Shown: positions 1 through 5,416 of the stretch, piece after piece
Position numbering within the stretch: the stretch's first letter is position 1
Layout: each line of letters starts with the position of its first letter
Assembly (NCBI GenBank): GCA_030646655.1
Contig: JAUSLB010000031.1
Coordinates: forward strand, 1-5,738
Direction: 5' to 3'
DNA: 5,738 bases
Origin: Deltaproteobacteria bacterium
GTDB taxonomy: Bacteria; Desulfobacterota; GWC2-55-46
The notes under the pieces: generated by a model
The model's input: the letters and a program-made list of their open reading frames with translations, nothing else
Told to the model about the DNA's origin: nothing
Databases searched by the model: none
Position numbers and translations under genes: made by a program

Positions 1-102
1 AACTATGTAAAGAAGTACGCCTGTCGTCTTATACGCCTCCTTCATAGCCCCCCTGCGGTCATGGAGGACCGTGAACGAGAGGCCGTACTTCTTTACATAG
101 TT
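1..102. repeat. Perfect 19-bp inverted repeat at the window edge, probable fold-back artefact
   Basis: Bases 1-19 (AACTATGTAAAGAAGTACG) are the exact reverse complement of bases 84-102, with 64 bases between the arms. The inner arm lies in the TlpA-like gene and encodes NYVKKY (residues 119-124). The outer arm is read antisense and replaces the expected conserved sequence after TTGV. The junction sits on the self-complementary tetramer GTAC, which is what is expected if a strand end snapped back on itself and was extended. Because the outer arm begins exactly at base 1, I infer a contig-end chimera rather than a biological hairpin. Confidence 0.75.
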
Positions 103-456
103 CGCCACGGCCTCTGGGCCGTCCTTATCCACGCTGACCGCGATTATCTCGAAGGGCTGGCCTTTAAGCCCCTGATAGAGCGCCTCCATCGAGGGCATCT
201 CCTCCTCGCAGGGCTTGCACCATGTAGCCCAGAAATTCAGGAAAACGACCTTGCCCCTGTAGTCCTTAAGGCTTACGGGCTTGCCGGTCAGGTCCGGCAG
301 GGTGAAATCTATCGCTTCAACCCCCGCGTGCACAGGCTCGAACTTTTTCCTCTGCCCGAGCACTATAAAGACGACCGCGGCGATTACGGCCAAGACTATT
401 ATTACCAGCACGGCCTTGGGGAGGCCTTTTTCGTTCTCTACGGTTCTCTCGCTCAT
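1..456 (-). CDS. TlpA/ResA-family membrane-anchored thiol-disulfide reductase (C-terminus missing at window edge)
   Basis: This is a thioredoxin-fold reductase, read from ATG at 456 and open to base 1 (152 codons, no stop). Residues 1-13 are a short charged cytoplasmic tail, 14-34 a hydrophobic signal anchor, and from about 46 the TlpA/AhpC-TSA fold begins (IDFTLPDLTGKPVSLKDYRG). The active site is WATWCKPC at 76-83, with redox cysteines C80 and C83. E86, three residues after the second Cys, matches the position of the functional Glu in Bacillus ResA. In System II cytochrome c maturation such proteins reduce apocytochrome heme-binding cysteines outside the membrane, and the position 37 bp downstream of ccsB supports that role. 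A modest SD (AGGA, 9 nt upstream) precedes the start. The family's cis-Pro region (usually GVPxTF) is expected right after residue 147, but LLYIV is read instead. Those last codons are an inverted copy of the gene itself (see the repeat entry) and are probably not real. CcmG/DsbE-like use cannot be excluded, but the neighbours are System II. Confidence 0.9.
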   Translation of the reverse strand, partial: MSERTVENEKGLPKAVLVIIVLAVIAAVVFIVLGQRKKFEPVHAGVEAIDFTLPDLTGKPVSLKDYRGKVVFLNFWATWCKPCEEEMPSMEALYQGLKGQPFEIIAVSVDKDGPEAVANYVKKYGLSFTVLHDRRGAMKEAYKTTGVLLYIV

Positions 457-493
457 TGCGCTTTATCCTAACCTGTAAAAGTCGATTTTTCTA

Positions 494-1378
494 TTATGCG
501 TACGCGTGAAGGCCCGGCAGCACGAAGCTTACTCCCCAGTACAGGAACACTACCGCGAGGAAGCCCGCGATAGAGAGGTATGCGGCCCTCTTGCCCCTCC
601 AGCCCCTCGTAACCCTCGCGTGCAGGTACGCGGCGTATATGAACCATGTGATGAGCGACCATGTCTCTTTGGGGTCCCAGCTCCAGTAAGAGCCCCATGC
701 GTAGTTCGCCCATACCGCCCCTGATACTATCCCTACTGCGAGGAACGGGAAGCCCCAGGCTATAGACCTGTACGAGAGCTCGTCGATCGTCTTGGCGTCA
801 GGGAAGGCGTCCATGATGGATCTGCCGCCCTTCTGCTCGGACCTGTTCTTTACGAGGTAAATGAGGCTAAGGCCGAAGGCAATGGCAAAGCCCGCGTAAC
901 CTATGAATGTGGTAAAGACATGAAAGTCGAGCCAGCCTATGGCGTACTTCTCAAACCCCCACGGGGATAAAAGGTCCATCATCCAGTGCCATTTGTTCTG
1001 GAGGGCCGGGTTCAACGGCTCTACGCTTTTAAACCTGTAAGGGAGCAGCGAGGCCGCGAGCATGGAGAGCAACTCTATAGTCATAACGACCGCGCCTATG
1101 GCCTTGAACTTGTGCTTGAACTCCATAAGGAGGTAGCCCGCGTTGGTGGCCCATATGAACAATACCATCGACTCGTACAGGTTCGAGAACGGCGCGTGTC
1201 CGGACTCGCCTGCCCGGGCCACAAGGACCATCGTGGTTGACATGAGGGCGACGAACGCGAAGGCCGTAGCGGTCTGGCCCAGCCACTTCTTCCTGAATAT
1301 CCAGTGGCCCATGTACAGGACTGCCGTTATGAAGTAGAACGCGAATGAAAAGGTAAAAAATACAAGGGACAAAATCAT
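494..1378 (-). CDS. ccsB: System II cytochrome c maturation protein CcsB (CcsA/ResC family heme handling)
   Basis: This is a polytopic inner-membrane protein of 294 residues with about eight hydrophobic segments. It belongs to the heme-handling family that, with ResB, exports heme and joins it to apocytochrome c outside the membrane. The tryptophan-rich WWD signature is clear at about 223-240 (WANYAWGSYWSWDPKETW), with W228, W232, W234 and D235. Histidines in the places expected for heme ligation are H153 (start of a membrane segment after the external loop), H253 (YLHAR, within a membrane segment) and H291 (GLHAYA at the extreme C-terminus). The motif HAPFSNLYES at 61-70 is also typical. Length is normal for an unfused CcsA/CcsB. 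The ATG at 1378 lies 6 bp after the resB stop, with a purine-rich AAGGGGG inside the resB tail as probable SD, so translation is likely coupled. Family names vary (ccsA, ccsB, resC). The assignment is secure; the precise His roles are inferred from the family. Confidence 0.95.
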   Translation of the reverse strand: MILSLVFFTFSFAFYFITAVLYMGHWIFRKKWLGQTATAFAFVALMSTTMVLVARAGESGHAPFSNLYESMVLFIWATNAGYLLMEFKHKFKAIGAVVMTIELLSMLAASLLPYRFKSVEPLNPALQNKWHWMMDLLSPWGFEKYAIGWLDFHVFTTFIGYAGFAIAFGLSLIYLVKNRSEQKGGRSIMDAFPDAKTIDELSYRSIAWGFPFLAVGIVSGAVWANYAWGSYWSWDPKETWSLITWFIYAAYLHARVTRGWRGKRAAYLSIAGFLAVVFLYWGVSFVLPGLHAYA

Positions 1379-1384
1379 CTCTTT

Positions 1385-2812
1385 TTATTCCCCCTTCGAG
1401 GCGGAGACCGCCTCAACTATCTCTTTTAACTCCTTCTCGAAAACGAAGTTATTCTTGTTTATGGTCCCGCCGAGCTTCACCTCGCTCGACCTGCCGGTGT
1501 TCCTCACTATTATCCAGACCCTCCTGTGATAGACGAAAAAGGCGAGTATGAAACCAAAGCCCATGACTATGGTGCCGGCCCATACGATATTGGTGCCGGG
1601 GTCCTTGTTTATCGACAGCCCCGAGTACATTGTACCCCGGAAGTCCAGAAAGACCATGTCAACGTCGGAGTTCGGTATCGCCGGGAATATGCCGGGGTAC
1701 TTAAGGAAGAGCCACGGGGTGGAAACCAGCTTTTCCCCGTTATAGATCTCAAGCTGGACAGCCGGGTTATTGGCCTCGGCGGATTTCGAGAATACCGTAT
1801 TGGTCTTCTCGTCGTAGGCGAAGTCCGCGCTATAGGAGACGAGCTTTACGGAGTAGGGGCTGCCGGGCATGGCCTTGAGCTCCTGCCACTTCACTGCGAC
1901 CGGGTCCCCGGGGTTGTCCCTGTTCTTTAGCTTAAGCGCGACCTGCGCCTCCTCTACCCTGTTCCACGCCGTGCCGTAGCTCGACTGATAGAACCTTATC
2001 CCCTTATAGTAGAGAGGCTCGTTCACCCAGATCTGCTTCTGCAAGACCTCCTTGCCGCCTTCTATGACGGTAACGAGGCTGTTATACTGCTTTATCTGGC
2101 CGGAGTCGTAGTAGTCTATCCAGAACTTGTCGAGCTTTAATTTAAAACCCTCGTTCGGCACGGTCACGTCCCCGCCTACGAATATGGCCCTGAAGTCCTT
2201 GTATCCCGCGAAGCTGCCCACTATCGCCCCGAGGAGTATCAGTAGAAGGCTTATATGCGTCATGTCGGAGCCGAGCCTCCCGATCCTCCCCTTCCACGCG
2301 TAAAGCCTCCACTCGCCGTCCCCGCCCGACGAGATTATCCCGTAGCGCTTCTTTTTAAAGGCGCTTACGACCCTCTCCTTTACGGCATCAGGCGCAGCGG
2401 CAACGGAGAATGTCTGGTGGTTCGTGAACTTCTCTATGAGCTTAGAGTCGAACTTCTCGGATTTGTGGTTAAGCAGGCTCTTCCACTTGGGAGGGAACCT
2501 CTCGAAGGTGCAGACGATTATGTTCGTGGCGAGCATGGCGAGAAGCGCCGTGAACCAGTAAGAGTGGTACATGTCGTTCAAGCGGAGGTAGAGTATCGCC
2601 TTAGTCCACTTCTCGCCGTAGTTGCTGAGATAATCCTCTATGGGGAGGTTCTGCTCCACCACCGTCCCGAATATCGAGACTATGGCGAGCGTTATAAGGA
2701 TAGAAAGCGTAAGCTTAAGCGAGTTGAAGAAGTACCAGACCTTGGAGCCCGCGGCGCGCCACCGCGCCTTGATCTGCGCTTCCCCGGCAGCTTCCTTTGC
2801 TTTTTCAGGCAT
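1385..2812 (-). CDS. resB: System II cytochrome c maturation protein ResB (Ccs1)
   Basis: This is the partner of CcsB in the heme export and ligation complex. From ATG at 2812 it has 475 residues. A charged cytoplasmic N-terminus (1-25) is followed by membrane segments at about 32-54, 84-105, 183-204 and 408-428. A large external domain lies between the third and fourth (about 205-405), and a cytoplasmic tail follows. This four-helix layout with a big external domain is the ResB/Ccs1 pattern. The SLKLTLSILITLAIVSIFGTVVEQN stretch near 31-55 and MYHSYWF at 81-87 are characteristic. H83 falls where the fused CcsBA proteins have a membrane heme-ligand His. The start at 2812 is preferred over an in-frame TTG at 2848. 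The TTG lies inside the upstream gene, whereas 2812 lies 13 bp after that gene's stop with a purine-rich AAAGAGAAG ahead of it. The gene is unfused from ccsB, unlike in some epsilonproteobacteria. Confidence 0.94.
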   Translation of the reverse strand: MPEKAKEAAGEAQIKARWRAAGSKVWYFFNSLKLTLSILITLAIVSIFGTVVEQNLPIEDYLSNYGEKWTKAILYLRLNDMYHSYWFTALLAMLATNIIVCTFERFPPKWKSLLNHKSEKFDSKLIEKFTNHQTFSVAAAPDAVKERVVSAFKKKRYGIISSGGDGEWRLYAWKGRIGRLGSDMTHISLLLILLGAIVGSFAGYKDFRAIFVGGDVTVPNEGFKLKLDKFWIDYYDSGQIKQYNSLVTVIEGGKEVLQKQIWVNEPLYYKGIRFYQSSYGTAWNRVEEAQVALKLKNRDNPGDPVAVKWQELKAMPGSPYSVKLVSYSADFAYDEKTNTVFSKSAEANNPAVQLEIYNGEKLVSTPWLFLKYPGIFPAIPNSDVDMVFLDFRGTMYSGLSINKDPGTNIVWAGTIVMGFGFILAFFVYHRRVWIIVRNTGRSSEVKLGGTINKNNFVFEKELKEIVEAVSASKGE

Positions 2813-2825
2813 CTTATTCTTCTCT

Positions 2826-3377
2826 TTATTTTTTATTGAACTGCGCAAGGAACTCGGAGGCCGCCTTGCCGACCTGGCTTTCGGGGTTCAGCGCGTTCGC
2901 CTTCTCCCAAGCGGTCTTGGCGCCGTCAAGGTCCCCCATGCCGTAGGCAAGTATGAACCCCTTGGTGAGCCATATCCGCTGGTTGTAGGGGTTCTTCTTT
3001 ATCCCATCCTCCACATAACGGAGCCCTTCGGAGGATTTTCCGAGGTAATGGGTCGACAGGCCGAGGTCGTTGTATATGTCCGCCTCGTTGGGCTTGAACT
3101 CCAGAGCCTTCTTGTAATCGGTCGTGGCCTCGTTGAACTGCTTGGAATCGAAGTAGGCGTCCCCGAGCCTCCATATTATATCGGGGTCGTTGGGCTTGTC
3201 CTTTAACCTCGATTTGAGGTCGTCTATTATAGTCGAGTTATTGATGGGCTGTGCCGCAGGCGCGGCCTCTTCCCTCACCGCGGTTTCGGATTTGTCCTTC
3301 GATTTAGTGCACCCTGAAAAGACCGATACCGAAAGTAGTATTGCGGCAGCTAATGTAAATAGTTGTTTAATACGCAC
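2826..3377 (-). CDS. TPR-repeat lipoprotein in the cytochrome c maturation operon
   Basis: This is a 183-residue probable lipoprotein. Residues 1-22 form a signal peptide ending in VFSGC, with C23 as the lipidation site; the -3 residue is Phe rather than the usual Leu. A low-complexity Ala/Glu/Ser linker (about 24-48) leads to three consecutive TPR motifs of about 34 residues, near 65-98, 99-132 and 133-166 (for example RLGDAYFDSKQFNEATTDYKKAL and the NP-terminated helices). TPRs bind peptides or proteins, and no catalytic residues are visible. It lies 23 bp after the PCYCGC-variant gene and 13 bp before resB. A role in holding apocytochromes or scaffolding the Ccs complex, comparable to the TPR parts of CcmI/NrfG in System I, is therefore an attractive inference but not shown. 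The start is GTG, supported by GGGAGG five bases upstream. The lipoprotein and TPR calls are firm; the specific function is unknown. Confidence 0.85.
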   Translation of the reverse strand: MRIKQLFTLAAAILLSVSVFSGCTKSKDKSETAVREEAAPAAQPINNSTIIDDLKSRLKDKPNDPDIIWRLGDAYFDSKQFNEATTDYKKALEFKPNEADIYNDLGLSTHYLGKSSEGLRYVEDGIKKNPYNQRIWLTKGFILAYGMGDLDGAKTAWEKANALNPESQVGKAASEFLAQFNKK

Positions 3378-3382
3378 GAATG

Positions 3383-3388
3383 CCTCCC
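3383..3388 (-). promoter_or_regulatory. Shine-Dalgarno fixing the GTG start of the TPR lipoprotein
   Basis: GGGAGG lies five bases upstream of GTG at 3377. No ATG gives a complete signal peptide, so this site decides the start. Confidence 0.75.
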
Positions 3389-3400
3389 GCTCTCATCATC

Positions 3401-3808
3401 TTAGTGGCGTAAATGAGAAAACTTCTCGTCAACCGCTTTCCTTATCGAGACCGCGTCCATGCCTTTACTGTGGAGGTCCTTTGCCATAAGCGCCTCTTCG
3501 ATGCAGATGTCGCAGTGAAGGGCGTGCTCGTCCACATAGCAGGTTAACAGGCTCTTGTGGTCGAAGTGCTTCTCGCAGTCGCAGTAGCAATACAGGCTGT
3601 CGAGCACCTCGGGTATATCCTTTGCCGCCTGATACGCCGCCGCCTCCCCCGTGAAATTGAGGGGGGAAAGGGTCTGTCTCGTCTCCCCGCCGCGCAATGT
3701 TGCGGGGTCCATAACCTCTGATTTTCTGCAGGAGCTGAGAGTCAGGACGGCTGCGGCAAAGAGCAGTACGGGGGTGAATAAAAAAGCTCTCCTGTGTATT
3801 GAGGACAT
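3401..3808 (-). CDS. PCYCGC-motif-family lipoprotein, variant YCYCDC
   Basis: This is a 135-residue lipoprotein. A basic N-terminus (HRR) and hydrophobic core end in the lipobox LSSC with C27 as lipid anchor. A short linker follows, then a Cys/His-rich domain from about 66 to the end. That domain reads LYCYCDC (C74, C76, C78), then C90, H95, H98, and CDIC (C99, C102), then EEALMAKDL and a helical SIRKAVDEKF tail. This order matches the PCYCGC-motif family (Pfam PF13798, from memory), whose function is to my knowledge not established. Here Tyr replaces the motif's Pro and Asp its Gly, leaving the three Cys intact. Six Cys outside the lipobox plus H81, H84, H95 and H98 suggest binding of metal, heme or another cofactor, or disulfide chemistry; this is inference. 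It is the first gene of the cytochrome c maturation operon, just behind a promoter. The ATG has a GAAGGG SD seven bases upstream. Confidence 0.82.
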   Translation of the reverse strand: MSSIHRRAFLFTPVLLFAAAVLTLSSCRKSEVMDPATLRGGETRQTLSPLNFTGEAAAYQAAKDIPEVLDSLYCYCDCEKHFDHKSLLTCYVDEHALHCDICIEEALMAKDLHSKGMDAVSIRKAVDEKFSHLRH

Positions 3809-3826
3809 AAAAAGGCCCTTCAGGTA

Positions 3827-3855
3827 TTTATAAACTTTTTTTATGGAATTTTCAA
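3827..3855 (-). promoter_or_regulatory. Sigma70-type promoter for the cytochrome c maturation operon
   Basis: On the minus strand TTGAAA (3855-3850) is followed after exactly 17 bases by TATAAA (3832-3827), each matching the sigma70 consensus at five of six positions. Transcription would start near 3820, leaving a leader of only about 12 bases that still includes the GAAGGG ribosome site. The box sits in the only sizeable gap of the window, just upstream of the first gene of the second block. A second TTGAAA (3866-3861) directly precedes it, in a short direct repeat (TTGAAATTCC / TTGAAAATTCC) that could also be an operator. This is a sequence-pattern prediction only. Confidence 0.6.
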
Positions 3856-3893
3856 CGGAATTTCAATCCAGTCCATATTAACAGACGAGTATT

Positions 3894-3923
3894 AAAAAAG
3901 TATTAAGATAGGATTACTTATTT
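3894..3923 (-). terminator. Weak AT-rich hairpin after rnfB, possible terminator
   Basis: On the minus strand AAGTA and TACTT (3919-3915 and 3902-3898) can pair around a 12-base loop. Beyond one mismatch, three further A-T pairs are possible, and the 3' arm runs into T's. The stem contains almost no G-C pairs, so it would be unstable. It is the only hairpin with a T-run that I can find between rnfB and the next promoter, and the Rnf transcript may well read through. Confidence 0.25.
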
Positions 3924-3951
3924 TTTTAAGGCTATGCGGGGCTTTAGGCTC

Positions 3952-4800
3952 TTAGGACTTCTGCCGGGAGGCGTAGAAGCTCGCCTTGGTGACCTGAGGC
4001 TCTATGTCGGAGAATATGCACCTGGTCGGGCAGCGCTTCGTTGACTCGTTGTTCTGGGGGGCGAGCGCGTAGTTTACTACAGCCAGATTATCCTTTATCT
4101 CTATCCCTCCGGCTACCGGGCAGTCCTTTACGCAAAGGCCGCAGGCTATGCAGGATACCTTGCAGACCTTCTTCGCGTGCGCGCCCTTGTCCCTGTTCAT
4201 GCAATAGACGAAAAGCTTATGGTCCTCGGGGTGCATCTCTATTATGTCCCTCGGGCATGCCCTCGCGCAGGCCCCGCACCCTACGCATTTGTCGTAAAAT
4301 ACGACAGGCAGGCCGTTGCCGTCCATCGCCATAGCGTCGTACTTGCATGCGTCAACGCACTCGCCGTACCCTAAACAGCCGTATGAACAGCTCTTATCGC
4401 CTCCGGTAATGTCGGCGGCGGTGCAGGTCATATCGCCCCTGTAAGTCGCCCTTCTTTCGGCCTCGGCGCTGCCGCCTCTGCAGAGCACGACCGCCAGCAT
4501 CCTCTTGTGCTCTTTTGCCTCGACCCCGAGGTACTTTGCGAGCTCTTTGGCTATGTCGTTGCCGCCGGCAACGCATGAGTTCGAGGGCGCCGTGCCTTTA
4601 AGGAGCGCCTCCGCCAGCATCCTGCACCCCGGATAACCGCAGCCTCCGCAGTTCGTGTTCGGGAGTATCCCGGTGAGGGCCTCTATACGGGGGTCTTCTT
4701 CGACCTTCAATTTCTTGTCCGCGAAGGCGAGGAAGACCGAGAGGGCCGCCCCGAGGCCGCCCATGCTTACCGCTGATATGATTAAAAGATTACCGAGCAT
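3952..4800 (-). CDS. rnfB: Rnf complex subunit RnfB, multi-[4Fe-4S] ferredoxin-like electron carrier
   Basis: RnfB is the cytoplasmic-facing iron-sulfur subunit that takes electrons from reduced ferredoxin and passes them into the Rnf complex. The protein has 282 residues. An N-terminal membrane helix (about 4-26, with GGLGAAL) precedes a [4Fe-4S] domain, NCGGCGYPGC with C51, C54, C59 and C76. After a linker comes a Cys-rich region: C126, C138, C142, C148, C152; a ferredoxin motif C172-x2-C175-x2-C178-x3-C182; C200 and C213; and a further motif C217-x2-C220-x2-C223-x3-C227. A terminal CPTRC (C257, C261) follows. This is the long RnfB form, with 22 Cys in total including C107. It is the last rnf gene, 25 bp after rnfA. 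The ATG at 4800 is preceded by AT-rich sequence with no recognisable SD. A later in-frame ATG (residue 13) would cut the membrane helix, so 4800 is kept. Confidence 0.97.
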   Translation of the reverse strand: MLGNLLIISAVSMGGLGAALSVFLAFADKKLKVEEDPRIEALTGILPNTNCGGCGYPGCRMLAEALLKGTAPSNSCVAGGNDIAKELAKYLGVEAKEHKRMLAVVLCRGGSAEAERRATYRGDMTCTAADITGGDKSCSYGCLGYGECVDACKYDAMAMDGNGLPVVFYDKCVGCGACARACPRDIIEMHPEDHKLFVYCMNRDKGAHAKKVCKVSCIACGLCVKDCPVAGGIEIKDNLAVVNYALAPQNNESTKRCPTRCIFSDIEPQVTKASFYASRQKS

Positions 4801-4810
4801 ATATTAAAAC

Positions 4811-4825
4811 AGGCTTTTTAAGCCC
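4811..4825 (-). other. Short GC hairpin between rnfA and rnfB
   Basis: On the minus strand GGCTT-AAA-AAGCC (4824-4812) forms a five-pair stem with a three-base loop, with one possible G-U extension (4825 with 4811). It is followed by TGTTTTAATAT and then the rnfB start. The structure fills the rnfA-rnfB gap where an SD would be expected. It resembles a minimal attenuator or a processing hairpin; function is not shown. Confidence 0.45.
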
Positions 4826-5404
4826 CTACCCCCTTATCAGGCCGGCAAAGCCCATGAAGGCGAGGGCCATCATGCCGGCTATTATCAAAGTTATCGAGAT
4901 GCCCTGAAACGGCTTGGGGATATCCGCGAACTCAAGCTCCTCCCTAATGCCCGACATCATCAATATGGCCAGCGTGAAGCCCACGCCGGTGGCGAACCCG
5001 AAGACGATCGACTCCACATAGTTATAGTCCCTCAATACCATGAAAAGCGCCAACCCCAAGACAGCGCAGTTCGTGGTTATAAGGGGCAGGTAAATCCCCA
5101 ATGCCCTGTAAAGGGCGGGGCTCGATTTCCTAATATACATCTCGACGAGCTGGACGAGCGCGGCTATGGCGATGATGAAGGCTACGTACTCGAGGAACGG
5201 GACATTGAACCTTACGAGTATGTAGGTGTATATCGGCCATGTGGCGGCCGCCGTAAGCGTCATGACGAAAGTAGTGGCAAGCCCCATGTTAAGGGCGTTC
5301 TCTGTCTTGTTGGACACCCCCACGAACGGGCAGATGCCGAGGAAATAGGTCAGCACGAAGTTATTTATAAGCGAGGCCGATATGAATATCATTATTAACT
5401 TCAA
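4826..5404 (-). CDS. rnfA: Rnf complex membrane subunit RnfA
   Basis: RnfA is an integral membrane subunit paired with RnfE in the ion-translocating core. The protein has 192 residues and is almost entirely hydrophobic, with about six membrane segments. Family signatures are NNFVLTYFLGICPFVGVSNK at 14-33 and LPLITTNCAVLGLAL at 106-120. C25 and C113 are the conserved cysteines that, with the equivalent pair in RnfE, are reported in structures of Rnf to hold a membrane-embedded [2Fe-2S] cluster. The start is taken as TTG at 5404 because AGGAG lies seven bases upstream and the resulting N-terminus aligns with the usual RnfA length. The ATG four codons later would be 19 bases from that SD. It starts 10 bp after the rnfE stop, with the SD overlapping that stop codon, so coupled translation is likely. 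Confidence 0.97.
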   Translation of the reverse strand: MKLIMIFISASLINNFVLTYFLGICPFVGVSNKTENALNMGLATTFVMTLTAAATWPIYTYILVRFNVPFLEYVAFIIAIAALVQLVEMYIRKSSPALYRALGIYLPLITTNCAVLGLALFMVLRDYNYVESIVFGFATGVGFTLAILMMSGIREELEFADIPKPFQGISITLIIAGMMALAFMGFAGLIRG

Positions 5405-5411
5405 CGCCCTT

Positions 5412-5416
5412 CTCCT
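5412..5416 (-). promoter_or_regulatory. Shine-Dalgarno overlapping the rnfE stop, setting the TTG start of rnfA
   Basis: AGGAG on the minus strand shares its first two bases with the rnfE TAG stop and sits seven bases before TTG at 5404. It is one of the clearest ribosome sites in the window and argues for the non-ATG start. Confidence 0.8.

Noticed and set aside
61..471. Plus-strand open frame of 136 codons at the left end
   Set aside because: It is antisense to the TlpA-like gene, whose minus-strand product carries a membrane anchor, WCKPC and the expected fold. The plus-strand product resembles nothing I recognise.
2813..2848. Upstream TTG start for resB at 2848, adding 12 residues
   Set aside because: It would overlap the TPR gene. 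The ATG at 2812 has a suitable purine-rich leader and gives a normal ResB N-terminus.
2255..3206. Two plus-strand open frames (2255-2839 and 2640-3206) of nearly 190-195 codons
   Set aside because: Both are antisense to resB and the TPR gene and give Pro/Arg/Val-rich low-complexity products typical of the reverse strand of GC-rich genes. Neither shows a domain.
3401..3808. CYCDC plus CxxC as a CxxCH heme-binding cytochrome
   Set aside because: No CxxCH is present: the C99-x2-C102 pair is followed by Ile and the CxCxC core has no following His in register.
3921..3951. G/C-rich stretch after the rnfB stop as a rho-independent terminator
   Set aside because: GCCTAAA and GCCTTAAA there are direct, not inverted, repeats, and on the minus strand the stretch is followed by A's rather than T's.
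5392..5404. ATG at 5392 as the rnfA start
   Set aside because: It is 19 bases from the AGGAG site, while TTG at 5404 is seven bases away and gives the family's usual N-terminus.
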